Origin: Ruegeria marisrubri
Lineage (GTDB): Bacteria; Pseudomonadota; Alphaproteobacteria; Rhodobacterales; Rhodobacteraceae
Length of the DNA: 64,000 nucleotides
NCBI RefSeq assembly: GCF_001507595.1
Contig: NZ_LQBQ01000023.1
Coordinates: forward strand, 124,001-188,000
Direction: 5' to 3'
Shown: one piece after another, positions 26,825 through 35,663 of the stretch
Layout: the number at the start of each line of letters is the position of its first letter
Numbering within the stretch: position 1 is the first letter of the stretch
Position numbers and translations under genes: made by a program
Notes under the pieces: generated by a model
What the model was told of the DNA's origin: nothing
What the model saw: the letters and a program-made list of their open reading frames with translations, nothing else
Database searches by the model: none

Positions 26825-27430
26825 ATGGAAAAGTTTGAAAAAATCCACGGGGTGGCCGCCCCCATGCCTCTGATCAATATCGACACCGATATGATCATCC
26901 CCAAGGTCCACCTGAAAACCATCAAGCGCTCGGGCCTTGGCGTCGTGCTGTTCGACGAGATGCGCTATCACGAGGACGGCAGCGAGAACGAGGATTTCGT
27001 TCTGAACAAACCCGCCTATCGCAATGCAGAGATCCTCGTCGCCGGCGACAATTTCGGCTGCGGATCTTCGCGCGAGCACGCTCCTTGGGCGATCAAGGAT
27101 TTCGGCATCAAGGTCGTGATCTCGACCAGCTTTGCCGACATCTTCTTCAACAACTGCTTCAAGAACGGCATCCTGCCGATCGTCGTCAGCCCGGAGGAAC
27201 ACGAGACCCTGATGGCGGATGCGCAGAAGGGCGAGAACGCCCGCATGACCGTTGACCTGGAAAACCAGGAAATCACCACTTCGGATGGCGAGGTCATCAA
27301 GTTCGACGTTGACCCCCACAAGAAGCACTGCCTGCTCAACGGGCTCGATGATATCGGGCTGACGATGGAAAAGGCGGAATACATCGATCGTTTCGAATCA
27401 CAGGCCGTCCAGTCCCGCCCCTGGGTCTGA
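26825..27430 (+). CDS. leuD: 3-isopropylmalate dehydratase small subunit LeuD
   Basis: A 201-residue swivel-domain subunit partnering LeuC. Diagnostic segments are [37 protein letters not shown] and [27 protein letters not shown] site precedes the ATG at 26825. A strong terminator follows 22 bp after the stop, so the leuC-hdeD-leuD unit ends here. Confidence 0.96.
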   Translation: MEKFEKIHGVAAPMPLINIDTDMIIPKVHLKTIKRSGLGVVLFDEMRYHEDGSENEDFVLNKPAYRNAEILVAGDNFGCGSSREHAPWAIKDFGIKVVISTSFADIFFNNCFKNGILPIVVSPEEHETLMADAQKGENARMTVDLENQEITTSDGEVIKFDVDPHKKHCLLNGLDDIGLTMEKAEYIDRFESQAVQSRPWV

Positions 27431-27452
27431 TTCCACGTGCCACAACATCCGA

Positions 27453-27479
27453 CGGGGTCGCTCAGCGACCCCGTTTTTT
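27453..27479 (+). terminator. Rho-independent terminator after leuD
   Basis: A perfect nine-base stem CGGGGTCGC / GCGACCCCG with a TCA loop is followed by TTTTTTG. It is the clearest terminator in the window. Confidence 0.92.
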
Positions 27480-27744
27480 GTTTTGGGCCTGGACACAACT
27501 CAACCACAACATGTAGCCATTCCCGACAAACGCAGGACATACTAAAGACAACAATGATGCAAAGCGGCACCAGTTCCGCCATCTTTTCGCCCAGAATCAG
27601 GTATTTCCTGTGCTTTGGCTTGAGTGAAGTGTCTTCTGCTTTCACAACTTTAGGACAAGGAGGCATCCGTCGGCTCGGCGGACTCGGGCAAAATAAAGGG
27701 CTCGGAACAGAACCGGCCTGCCCAATTTGGAAGGGGTTCGGATA
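27480..27744 (+). other. Spacer between leu terminator and membrane-protein gene
   Basis: About 265 bp with lower GC than the flanking genes, consistent with promoter DNA for the downstream membrane-protein/EEP pair. No convincing coding frame or repeat was seen; a plus-strand frame ending at 27745 has unconvincing composition. Confidence 0.4.
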
Positions 27745-28575
27745 GTGATTGCACGCACGACAGGGGCGGTGATACGCGGCGTTCTGGTGGCGCTGATGGT
27801 GCTGACGCCAGCGCTGTACCTGCCCCCAATGACGTCCAATTCGACCGAAATCGTGGTCTTTCTCGCGATCTTTGCGTTCTTTCTGACCTTTGCCGAATAC
27901 AACTCCGCCTTCCCCAGCTTCATCGAGTTCCGGGATGCCCCGCCGATGAACCGGCTGCGTTTCGTCGGGCTCATGTCGATGGTCACTTTCCTGACCCTTA
28001 TCTGCAAGCACGCCTACACGCCGACCCCGACCACGGCCGTCTTCCATGGGATCGGCGCATTGATTGCAAATGTCGTGGACTTTCCATACTCGCCGGTGCG
28101 GTTGGTCGTTTCAGTGCTGCCGCAGGACGTGGCCCCATCCGTCGCGGAACAGGTCCGAATGACTGCGAGTGTTGCCTATGTTGCGGCCCTGGTGACCGTG
28201 GCAAGTTTCGCTTGGGCGGTCCGTGTTCGCGGCTGGCCCATCGGGAATGGCGCCTTCAACGTCTGGATCAACCTGCCGCTCTTCGATCCGACCGCCGGTG
28301 GTGATGTCGTGGCCCGCATGCAGAGGGATGGGCGGCTCAACATCCTTGCCGGCATTTTGCTGCCGTTCCTGATCCCTGCGCTGGTCAAGCTGGTCGCCGA
28401 CTATGCCAATCCGATCACGCTGGCGAACTCTCAGACCATGGTATGGACCGCCAGCGCCTGGGCCTTTCTCCCGGCCAGCACCGTCATGCGCGGCATAGCC
28501 ATGTTGCGGATTGCCGGCCTGATCGCGGAAAAACGCCGCGCCTACGCCACCGCCGAGGCCCCCCAGACCGCATGA
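27745..28575 (+). CDS. Multi-pass membrane protein of unknown function
   Basis: A 276-residue protein with about six hydrophobic segments (starting GVLVALMVLTPALYLPP and EIVVFLAIFAFFLTFAEY) and a Gly/Asn-rich loop (RGWPIGNGAFNVWINLPLFD). I do not recognise the family. A GTG at 27745 is preferred over the upstream TTG because GGAAGGGG lies 8-10 bases before it. It overlaps the next gene by four bases (ATGA), so it is co-translated with a secreted EEP-domain protein. Confidence 0.7.
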   Translation: MIARTTGAVIRGVLVALMVLTPALYLPPMTSNSTEIVVFLAIFAFFLTFAEYNSAFPSFIEFRDAPPMNRLRFVGLMSMVTFLTLICKHAYTPTPTTAVFHGIGALIANVVDFPYSPVRLVVSVLPQDVAPSVAEQVRMTASVAYVAALVTVASFAWAVRVRGWPIGNGAFNVWINLPLFDPTAGGDVVARMQRDGRLNILAGILLPFLIPALVKLVADYANPITLANSQTMVWTASAWAFLPASTVMRGIAMLRIAGLIAEKRRAYATAEAPQTA

Positions 28576-29621
28576 CCCGTATCCTGCTGCTGCTTCTGTT
28601 GCCGGTGGCGGTGCAGGCAGAGACGCTGCGGGTCGCGACCTTCAACACCGAACTCAGCCGTGACGGGCCGGGGCTGTTGCTGCGCGATATTCAGCGCGGC
28701 GATCCTCAGGTCATGGATGTCGTCAGCGTGATCGCGGCCGTCGCCCCGGACGTGATCGCGCTGCAAGGCATCGACTGGGACTTCGACGGACTCGCGTTGG
28801 AGGAACTCGTGAACCGGCTTGCCGAGGCCGGCCTGCACTATCCCTACCGGTTTTCGCGCCAACCGAATGCCGGGCTGGAAACGGATCTCGACCTTGACGG
28901 AGACGGCAGGAAATACGGTCCGGGCGACTCTCAGGGGTGGGGGCGATATTCGGGGCAAGGCGGCCTGGCGATCCTCTCGCGCCATCCGATCGCAACCCAA
29001 GCTGTGCGGGATTTCTCGGGCCTGCTGTGGCGCGATCTTCCGGGGGCCCGGTTGCCGGAACTGGATGGCAAGCCGTTTCCGTCGGCCCAGGCGCAATCCG
29101 TGCAACGCCTGTCGTCGACCGCGCATTGGGTGGTGCCGATCGAGGCGCCATCGGGCCAGTTCGACCTGTTGACCTTCCACGCCTCGCCGCCCGTGTTCGA
29201 CGGCCCCGAAGACCGAAACGGGCTGCGCAACCGCGACGAAATCCGCCTGTGGCAGGTTTTTCTCGACGGCGGTCTGGGACCGGCACCCGAAAACCGTTTT
29301 GTGATTGCCGGAGACGCAAACCTCGACCCCAAGGATAGCGACGGTCACACGGAAACCATTGCGGGTCTGTTGGCCGACCCGCGCCTTCAGGACCCGGAGC
29401 CCCGGAGAAATGGCGTCTTGCAGGGCGCCCCGTCCCCGGATGACCTCGACACCGTGGTATGGGAAGGCATCGGCAGCTTTCGCGTGGACTACGTTCTTCC
29501 ATCCGTTGACTGGAAGGTCTCCGGCGCCGGCGTATATTGGCCCGGTCCCGGAGAAGAGGGGCACGACGCGGCCACGCGGGCCAGCCGGCATCGCCTTGTC
29601 TGGGTCGACCTCGTTCCCTGA
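28572..29621 (+). CDS. Exported endonuclease/exonuclease/phosphatase (EEP) family protein
   Basis: A 349-residue protein with a signal peptide (MTRILLLLLLPVAVQA) followed by an EEP domain: LRVATFNTEL (metal-ligand Asn), DVIALQGIDWD where the usual catalytic-metal Glu of LQE is replaced by Gly, then SRHPIATQAV, VIAGDANLDPKDSDG, SFRVDYVLPS and ASRHRLVW with the terminal His. The substrate may be a nucleic acid or a phosphoester; the altered LQE motif weakens a nuclease prediction. It overlaps the upstream membrane-protein gene. Confidence 0.78.
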   Translation: MTRILLLLLLPVAVQAETLRVATFNTELSRDGPGLLLRDIQRGDPQVMDVVSVIAAVAPDVIALQGIDWDFDGLALEELVNRLAEAGLHYPYRFSRQPNAGLETDLDLDGDGRKYGPGDSQGWGRYSGQGGLAILSRHPIATQAVRDFSGLLWRDLPGARLPELDGKPFPSAQAQSVQRLSSTAHWVVPIEAPSGQFDLLTFHASPPVFDGPEDRNGLRNRDEIRLWQVFLDGGLGPAPENRFVIAGDANLDPKDSDGHTETIAGLLADPRLQDPEPRRNGVLQGAPSPDDLDTVVWEGIGSFRVDYVLPSVDWKVSGAGVYWPGPGEEGHDAATRASRHRLVWVDLVP

Positions 29622-29718
29622 AACCCTGAGTGCCGGCCCGATCCCGCGAAGAGGAGTGGAGGCGCCACCGCGAAGGGAATCAAGCCGGTTTTCTCGGTGT
29701 TTTGGCCGGTTCGTCTCA

Positions 29719-29747
29719 TTGACCCGTTGCCGCGCACGCGCTAGGGC
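29719..29747 (+). promoter_or_regulatory. Candidate sigma-70 promoter for leuB
   Basis: TTGACC (29719-29724), a 17-bp spacer and TAGGGC (29742-29747) lie 29 bp before the leuB start codon, which has AAGGAG in between. The -10 box is weak, so this is a tentative call. Confidence 0.4.
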
Positions 29748-29776
29748 CATTGCGACCTAACGCAAGGAGACCGTTC

Positions 29777-30880
29777 ATGTCCAACCCCTCGCTCCTCATC
29801 CTTCCCGGTGACGGAATCGGCCCGGAAGTCATGGCCGAAGTGCGCAAGATCATCGACTGGTTCAGCGCCAAGCGCGATCTGCAATTCGACGTCAGCGAGG
29901 ACCTGGTCGGCGGCGCGGCCTATGACAAGCACGGTGTCCCCCTAGCCGACGAGACCATGGCCAAGGCGCAGGAGGTCGATGCGGTTCTGCTGGGCGCCGT
30001 GGGCGGGCCGAAATACGACGATCTGGATTTCAGCGTGAAACCCGAGCGCGGCCTGCTGCGCCTGCGCAAGGAGATGGACCTGTATTCGAACCTGCGCCCG
30101 GCCCAGTGCTTTGACGCGCTGGCCGATTTCTCGTCGCTGAAAAAGGACGTGGTGGCGGGCCTTGACATCATGATCGTGCGCGAGCTGACCTCGGGCGTCT
30201 ATTTCGGCGAACCGCGCGGCATCTTCGAGGAAGGCAACGAGCGCGTTGGCATCAACACCCAGCGCTACACCGAATCCGAGATCGAGCGGGTCGCGCGTTC
30301 GGCCTTCGAGCTGGCGATGCGCCGCAACAAGAAGCTGTGCTCGATGGAAAAGGCCAACGTGATGGAATCGGGCATCCTGTGGCGCGAGGTGGTGACCCGC
30401 GTGGGCAAGGACTATCCCGAGGTCGAGCTGAGCCACATGTATGCCGACAACGGCGCCATGCAGCTGGTGCGCGCGCCGAAACAGTTCGACGTGATCCTGA
30501 CCGACAACCTGTTCGGCGACATCCTGTCGGACTGCGCCGCGATGCTGACCGGCTCGCTGGGCATGCTGCCTTCGGCCTCGCTGGGCGCGCCGATGGCCAA
30601 TGGCCGGCCCAAGGCGCTGTATGAACCGGTCCACGGCTCGGCGCCGGACATCGCGGGTCAGGGCAAGGCCAACCCGATCGCCTGCATCCTCAGCTTTGCG
30701 ATGGCGCTGCGCTATTCCTTCGATCAGGGCGCCGAGGCCGACCGGCTGGAAGCTGCCATCGAAAAGGTTCTGGCCGATGGGGTGCGCACCGCGGATCTGC
30801 TGGCGGAAGAGGGCGTGCAGCCGGTCTCGACCTCTGAAATGGGCGACGCGATCGTCGCCGCGCTGGACGCCAGCCTCTGA
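29777..30880 (+). CDS. leuB: 3-isopropylmalate dehydrogenase LeuB
   Basis: A 367-residue NAD-dependent decarboxylating dehydrogenase for leucine synthesis. It begins with [17 protein letters not shown], and contains the substrate loop [35 protein letters not shown] and the NAD-binding [20 protein letters not shown]. The ATG at 29777 follows AAGGAGA. It is separated from leuCD by the membrane/EEP gene pair and has its own candidate promoter. Confidence 0.96.
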   Translation: MSNPSLLILPGDGIGPEVMAEVRKIIDWFSAKRDLQFDVSEDLVGGAAYDKHGVPLADETMAKAQEVDAVLLGAVGGPKYDDLDFSVKPERGLLRLRKEMDLYSNLRPAQCFDALADFSSLKKDVVAGLDIMIVRELTSGVYFGEPRGIFEEGNERVGINTQRYTESEIERVARSAFELAMRRNKKLCSMEKANVMESGILWREVVTRVGKDYPEVELSHMYADNGAMQLVRAPKQFDVILTDNLFGDILSDCAAMLTGSLGMLPSASLGAPMANGRPKALYEPVHGSAPDIAGQGKANPIACILSFAMALRYSFDQGAEADRLEAAIEKVLADGVRTADLLAEEGVQPVSTSEMGDAIVAALDASL

Positions 30881-30886
30881 TATTTC

Positions 30887-30914
30887 GGCCTGCGGCGGTA
30901 TGCTGCCGCAGGCC
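30887..30914. terminator. Hairpin between convergent leuB and tetR-type genes
   Basis: A perfect ten-base stem GGCCTGCGGC / GCCGCAGGCC with an eight-base loop starts six bases after the leuB stop. There is no T-run on either side, so it could be a weak bidirectional terminator or an mRNA-stabilising hairpin. Confidence 0.5.
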
Positions 30915-30935
30915 AAGCCCCCGAAACCGGCGTAT

Positions 30936-31544
30936 CTATCCGTGCCGGCACATGAACCGGGATATGTCCGATTCACGCGGTCTGACCCCGGTGAAGACCT
31001 CGACATAGTCGGGCATGTTCGCGATCCGGGTTTCCCTGTTTTCCTCGATCTGCATCGAAATATACCCGACCTGGGTATACATGACGGTCATCGCGCGGAC
31101 ATGTGCCTGTTCGGCCTTGAAGCCGAAACGGAGGAACATTTTCGTCACCGCCTCCTGCCGCACCCGGTCCGCGTTGTCCAAGCGCCGTTGCAGCTTCGGA
31201 TCATTCCGCGCCCAGTTTCGGATCGCCAGATCCAGCCGCGCATCGAACAGGTCATCATCGAGCCAGCAGTCGAACAGGTTGAACATCGCCTCGACGATGG
31301 TTTCGGCATAGGCTTCGGTCCGCGCCACCAGATTGCCGGTATTCTTTTCCTCCCAGCGGCGCACCATCGCTTCCAGCAGTTCTTCGCGATCCTTGAAATG
31401 CCAGTAAAAGCCGGTGCGGGAAACGCCGAGCTTCTTCGCCAGGGTCATCACCTTGACCGCCTCGACCCCGCTTTCGGTCAGCAGGTCATAGGCGGCGTTC
31501 AGCCATGCGCTCTCGGTCACACCTTGTTTCGATACGTCATCCAT
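30936..31544 (-). CDS. TetR/AcrR family transcriptional regulator
   Basis: A 202-residue repressor-type protein. The N-terminal helix-turn-helix is VKVMTLAKKLGVSRTGFYWH followed by FKDREELLEAM (about residues 28-58); the C-terminal ligand domain is all-helical. The ATG at 31544 (MDDVSKQG) is used; longer frames overlap the promoter region. It is divergent from the MttB-like operon, and two phased palindromes lie in the 110-bp spacer, so it most likely regulates that operon and itself. The inducer is unknown; a methylated amine is plausible. Confidence 0.88.
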   Translation of the reverse strand: MDDVSKQGVTESAWLNAAYDLLTESGVEAVKVMTLAKKLGVSRTGFYWHFKDREELLEAMVRRWEEKNTGNLVARTEAYAETIVEAMFNLFDCWLDDDLFDARLDLAIRNWARNDPKLQRRLDNADRVRQEAVTKMFLRFGFKAEQAHVRAMTVMYTQVGYISMQIEENRETRIANMPDYVEVFTGVRPRESDISRFMCRHG

Positions 31545-31585
31545 GCCCCGCCTGTTATCAAAGCAAACAGGTCTGCACAACAATA

Positions 31586-31622
31586 TTGACACATGTGTCA
31601 AGTTCGGGAACACATATGTCAA
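31586..31622. promoter_or_regulatory. Pair of TetR-type operators, 21 bp apart
   Basis: A perfect 16-base palindrome TTGACACATGTGTCAA (31586-31601) is followed by the degenerate copy GGAACACATATGTCAA (31607-31622; right half 7/8, left half 5/8 matches). Their centres are exactly 21 bp apart, two helical turns, so two dimers would bind the same DNA face. They lie between the divergent regulator and the MttB-like gene, and two TTGACA -35-like hexamers are embedded in them. Confidence 0.65.
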
Positions 31623-31654
31623 TCACCACCCTGTATGATTTGAGGATTCGCCCC

Positions 31655-32875
31655 ATGGAGCATGCAACCCAGACCCGGCAGCGTCGCACCCGTCGCGGCA
31701 GCGCCAAGTCGGCCCGCAGCAATCAGCCCGGACAGAACACCCATCTTCGCGTGCCCTACATCACGCGCAAAATCCCCACTTTTGACCTGCTCGACGAAGA
31801 GAGCCTGCAAAAGATCGAGGCCACGGCCGACCGCATTCTGGCCGAGATCGGCATCGAAGTCCGGGAAGATGCCGAGGCGGTGCGTCTGTACCGCGAGGCC
31901 GGGGCGAAGGTGACAGAGGTGTCGGCCGAGGCCTGGAACCTGAAATTCGAACCGGGAATGATCCGCGAAATCCTGCGCACCGCCCCCGCGCGCTTCACCC
32001 AGCACGCGCGCAATCCGGCGAACAATGTCGAGATCGGCGGTGATGCAATGGTGTTTGCCCCGTCCTACGGATCGCCTTTCGTCATGGATATGGACAAGGG
32101 CAGGCGCTACGGCACGATTCAGGATTTTGAAAACCTCGTGAAGCTGGCGCAGTCCTCGCCGTGGCTGCATCACTCGGGCGGCACCATCTGCGAACCGACC
32201 GATGTCGCGGTGAACAAGCGGCACCTCGACATGGTCTATGCCCACATGCGCTATTCCGACCGGCCTTTCCTGGGCTCGATCACCGCGCCCGAGCGCGCCG
32301 CGGACAGCATCGAGATGTGCCGCATCCTGTTCGGCGCCGATTTCGTCGAGAACAACTGCGTCATCATGGGCAATTTCAGCACCTCGAAGCGGCCTGACGG
32401 TCAGGCCATGCAACAGGCCATGATGTCGATGATGTCGGCGGTGCAGGGCGGCGCGAACTACATCCTGCACTCGGCCGGTTTCGTGGATGGGCTGCTGTCG
32501 ATGTCCTACGAGAAATTCGTGATGGACACCGACATGTGCGGCGCGCTTCATGCCTATCTGAACGGTATCGAGGTCAACGAGGATACCCTGGGCTTCGAGG
32601 CGCTGGCGCAGAATGGGCCGGGCGAGCACCTGTTCGGCACCGATCACACTCTGCGCCATTATGAAACCGCCTATTGGGACAGCGCCCTGAACGACGACCA
32701 GCCTTTCGAGACCTGGGAGGAGCAGGGGTGCATCGATTCCGCGCAGCGCGCGAACCGGCGGTGGAAGGATATCCTGAACGCCTATGAGGCCCCGCCGATG
32801 GACGAGGCGACCGACGAGGCGTTGCAGGATTTCGTGGCGCGCAAGAAGGCCTCGATGGCCGACGCCTGGTATTGA
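31655..32875 (+). CDS. MttB-family (trimethylamine methyltransferase-like) protein with an internal deletion
   Basis: A 406-residue member of the pyrrolysine-independent MttB/MtgB superfamily, whose members move a methyl group from quaternary or tertiary amines to a corrinoid protein. N-terminal blocks (YGSPFVMDMDKGRRYGTIQD, LHHSGGTICEPTDVAV) and C-terminal blocks (VQGGANYILHSAGFVDGLLS, MSYEKFVMDTDMCG) are well preserved. Family members are about 500 residues; here NNCVIMGN (to residue 240) runs straight into FSTSKRPDGQAMQQ, so about 105 core TIM-barrel residues are missing in frame near 32372-32377. It may be inactive or altered. First gene of the operon; the ATG at 31655 follows GAGG. Confidence 0.78.
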   Translation: MEHATQTRQRRTRRGSAKSARSNQPGQNTHLRVPYITRKIPTFDLLDEESLQKIEATADRILAEIGIEVREDAEAVRLYREAGAKVTEVSAEAWNLKFEPGMIREILRTAPARFTQHARNPANNVEIGGDAMVFAPSYGSPFVMDMDKGRRYGTIQDFENLVKLAQSSPWLHHSGGTICEPTDVAVNKRHLDMVYAHMRYSDRPFLGSITAPERAADSIEMCRILFGADFVENNCVIMGNFSTSKRPDGQAMQQAMMSMMSAVQGGANYILHSAGFVDGLLSMSYEKFVMDTDMCGALHAYLNGIEVNEDTLGFEALAQNGPGEHLFGTDHTLRHYETAYWDSALNDDQPFETWEEQGCIDSAQRANRRWKDILNAYEAPPMDEATDEALQDFVARKKASMADAWY

Positions 32876-32886
32876 GGGAGGAGATG

Positions 32887-34932
32887 ATGTCGAAAGACCC
32901 GCTGCTGCAACCCTATCAGCTCAAGCATCTGACCCTGCGCAACCGGATCATGACGACAAGCCATGAGCCGGCCTATCCCGAGGACGGCATGCCCAAGGAA
33001 CGCTATGCCGCCTACCACGCCGAGCGCGCCAAGGCGGGGGTGGCGCTGGCCATGACCGCCGGATCGGCGGCGGTATCGAAAGACAGCCCTCCGGTCTTCA
33101 ACAACATCCTCGCCTACAAGGACGAGGTGGTGCCGTGGATCAGGCGGCTCACCGATGCCTGCCATGACCACGGTTGCGCAGTGATGATCCAGCTGACCCA
33201 TCTGGGGCGGCGGACCGGGTGGGCCAAGGGCGACTGGTTGCCCTCGGTGTCCTCCTCGAAACACCGCGAACCGGCGCATCGGGCCTTTCCCAAGCTGGCC
33301 GAAGAATGGGATATCGAGCGGATTATCAAGGACTTCGCCGATGCCGCCGAGCGCATGAAGGAAGGCGGCATGGACGGGATCGAACTTCAGGTCTACGGCC
33401 ACCTGCTGGATCAGTTCTGGTCGCCGCTGACCAACGATCTCGACGGGCCTTATGGCGGCCAGACGCTGGAAAGCCGGCTGAAGCTGCCGATGGACGTGCT
33501 GTCTGCCATCCGCAAAAGGGTGGGGGACGCGTTCATCGTCGGTCTGCGCTATACGGCGGACGAGGCGCAGGAGGGCGGCATCAGCCCCGAGGAAGGCATC
33601 GAGATTTCCAAACGTCTGGCCGCGAGCGGGATGGTCGATTTCCTCAACGTGATCCGGGGCCGCATCCATACCGATCCGGCCATGACCGACGTGATCCCGG
33701 TGCAGGGGATGAAGAACGCGCCGCATCTGGATTTCGCGGGCGAGGTCAAGAAGGCCACCGGCATGCCCACCTTCCACGCGGCGAAAATCCCGGACGTGGC
33801 GACCGCCCGTCACGCGGTGGCGGCCGGGCTGCTGGACATGGTCGGCATGACCCGCGCGCACATGGCCGACCCGCATATCGTGAAAAAGATCGTCGAGGGC
33901 CGCGAGGATGACATCCGCCCCTGTGTCGGCGCGACCTATTGCCTGGACCGTATCTATCAGGCGGGCGAGGCGCTGTGCATGCACAATGCCGCCACCGGGC
34001 GCGAGCTGACCATGCCGCATGAAATCTCTCCGGCCCAAGAGAAGAAGAAGGTGGTGATCGTCGGAGCCGGCCCCGGCGGGCTGGAGGCTGCGCGCGTCGC
34101 GGCGGAACGCGGCCATGACGTGACCGTGTTCGAGGCCCAGCCCGACCCGGGCGGACAGGTGCGGCTGACGGCGCAGCACCCGCGCCGGCGCGAGATGATC
34201 AGCATCATCGACTGGCGCATGGCGCAATGCGCGGCCCGCGACGTGGAATTTCGCTTCAATAACTGGGCCGAGGCCGAGGATGTCACCGCGCTGAACCCCG
34301 ACGTGGTGATCGTGGCGACCGGGGGCCTGCCGAATACCGAGCTTTTCGAAAGCGGCCACGAAGAGGATCTGGCCGTGACCGCCTGGGATCTGATCTCGGG
34401 CGACGTCAAGCCGGGCAGCAATGTCTTGATCTATGACGAAAGCGGCGACCACCCCGGGCTGATGGCGGCCGAAGTCGCGGCAAATGCCGGCGCCAGGGTC
34501 GAGGTCATGACGCCCGACCGCGTGTTCGCGCCCGACATCATGGGCATGAACCTGGTGCCCTACATGCGCGCGCTGCAGGACAAGGACACCACGTTTACCG
34601 TCACGCGCCGCCTGCTGGGCGTGACCCGCGAAGGCAACCAGCTCAAGGCCCGGATCGGCACCGACTACAGCGATTTCACGTCTGAAAAGCTCTACGATCA
34701 GGTGGTGGTCAACTACGGGACGATGCCGATGGCCGATCTCTATTTCGACCTCAAGCCGCTCTCGTCGAACGAAGGCGCGGTGGACCATGACGACCTGATC
34801 GCGGGCCGCCCGCAGAGGATCATGCGCAACTCCGACGGCAGGTTCCAGTTGTTCCGGATCGGCGATGCCGTCAGCGCCCGCAACACCCATGCGGCGATCT
34901 ATGACGCGCTGCGGCTGGTCAAGGACATCTGA
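32887..34932 (+). CDS. TMADH-like FMN/FAD/Fe-S oxidoreductase (N-methyl amine or N-methylproline demethylase type)
   Basis: A 681-residue flavoprotein of the trimethylamine dehydrogenase/dienoyl-CoA reductase design. Residues 1-330 form an FMN TIM barrel (QLTHLGRRTG, YGHLLDQFWSPLTNDLDGPY), then a cluster region, then an FAD/NAD-type module beginning VVIVGAGPGGLEAARVAAER. The cluster region has Cys346, Cys352 and Cys364, but residue 349, matching the second Cys of TMADH (C-x2-C-x2-C-x12-C), is Ala. It probably oxidatively demethylates a methylated amine; substrate uncertain. The ATG at 32887 has GGAGG five bases upstream. It follows the MttB-like gene by 11 bp. Confidence 0.8.
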   Translation: MSKDPLLQPYQLKHLTLRNRIMTTSHEPAYPEDGMPKERYAAYHAERAKAGVALAMTAGSAAVSKDSPPVFNNILAYKDEVVPWIRRLTDACHDHGCAVMIQLTHLGRRTGWAKGDWLPSVSSSKHREPAHRAFPKLAEEWDIERIIKDFADAAERMKEGGMDGIELQVYGHLLDQFWSPLTNDLDGPYGGQTLESRLKLPMDVLSAIRKRVGDAFIVGLRYTADEAQEGGISPEEGIEISKRLAASGMVDFLNVIRGRIHTDPAMTDVIPVQGMKNAPHLDFAGEVKKATGMPTFHAAKIPDVATARHAVAAGLLDMVGMTRAHMADPHIVKKIVEGREDDIRPCVGATYCLDRIYQAGEALCMHNAATGRELTMPHEISPAQEKKKVVIVGAGPGGLEAARVAAERGHDVTVFEAQPDPGGQVRLTAQHPRRREMISIIDWRMAQCAARDVEFRFNNWAEAEDVTALNPDVVIVATGGLPNTELFESGHEEDLAVTAWDLISGDVKPGSNVLIYDESGDHPGLMAAEVAANAGARVEVMTPDRVFAPDIMGMNLVPYMRALQDKDTTFTVTRRLLGVTREGNQLKARIGTDYSDFTSEKLYDQVVVNYGTMPMADLYFDLKPLSSNEGAVDHDDLIAGRPQRIMRNSDGRFQLFRIGDAVSARNTHAAIYDALRLVKDI

Positions 34933-35663
34933 TGCGGATCGGGATCATCGGCACCGGCACCATCGCCTCGGCGGTGGTGCGCGGCATCGCGCAGGACGGG
35001 CACCGGATCACCGTCTCCGAACGCAGCGCAGGCAACGCGGCTGCCCTGGCGGCCGAGTTCGAAAACGTCCATGTCGCCCCGAACCAAGGCGTTCTGGACG
35101 CAAGCGAGGTGGTGTTTCTCGGCCTGATGGCGGAGGTCGCCGCGGACATCCTCGGCCAACTCAGGTTCAGGCCCGAGCATCGCGTCATCACGCTTATGGC
35201 CGGCAGGTCTCTGTCAGAGGTGGGCAAGCTCGTCGAACCCGCCTTGGCCGAGGCCATCATGATGCCGTTTCCGGGCGTTGCCGATGGCGGCTCGCCGATC
35301 ATGATGCAGGGTAACGCGGCTCTGGTCCGCGAGATCTTCGGCGCCCGAAACCCGGTCTTTGAACTGGAAAGCCCCGCCGAGATGGAGGCCTATCTCTGCG
35401 CCCAGGCGGTTCTGTCGCCGGTCACGCGCATGGTGGAGGATGCCGCCCGATGGCTGGGCGCCAGAGTGTCGGACGCCGAGCAGGGCGAGCGTTTTCTTCG
35501 GGCGCTGGTTGCCTCGTCCCTGCAGGCCTCGGCCTGTGCGCCGCTGATACAGGCGCTGAACACGCCCGGCGGCTACAACCAGCGCCTGAGGCAGCACATG
35601 GAGCAGAGCGGCATGGGGCAGGCCCTGTCGCAAGGACTGGACAAGCTGGAGAGCGGTCGATGA
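34932..35663 (+). CDS. ProC-like pyrroline-5-carboxylate reductase family protein
   Basis: A 243-residue protein with an N-terminal Rossmann fold (MRIGIIGTGTIASAVVRGIA) and an NAD(P)-dependent 6-phosphogluconate-dehydrogenase-like C terminus, including IMMPFPGVADGGSPIMM where classical ProC has a MPNTPA motif. It therefore resembles ProC/NADP oxidoreductase-coenzyme F420 proteins without being canonical. Its ATG overlaps the upstream stop (TGATG) and its end overlaps the next gene by four bases, so it is coupled to both flavoproteins. A role in proline-betaine or imine metabolism is an inference. Confidence 0.75.
   Translation: MRIGIIGTGTIASAVVRGIAQDGHRITVSERSAGNAAALAAEFENVHVAPNQGVLDASEVVFLGLMAEVAADILGQLRFRPEHRVITLMAGRSLSEVGKLVEPALAEAIMMPFPGVADGGSPIMMQGNAALVREIFGARNPVFELESPAEMEAYLCAQAVLSPVTRMVEDAARWLGARVSDAEQGERFLRALVASSLQASACAPLIQALNTPGGYNQRLRQHMEQSGMGQALSQGLDKLESGR

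Noticed and set aside
27437..27745. Plus-strand frame between leuD and the membrane protein
   Set aside because: It starts inside the leuD terminator and its composition is unlike the local genes.
32782..34890. A 702-codon open frame on the minus strand
   Set aside because: It is exactly antisense to the first TMADH-like flavoprotein, whose motifs and operon context are convincing; long antisense frames are common in high-GC genes.
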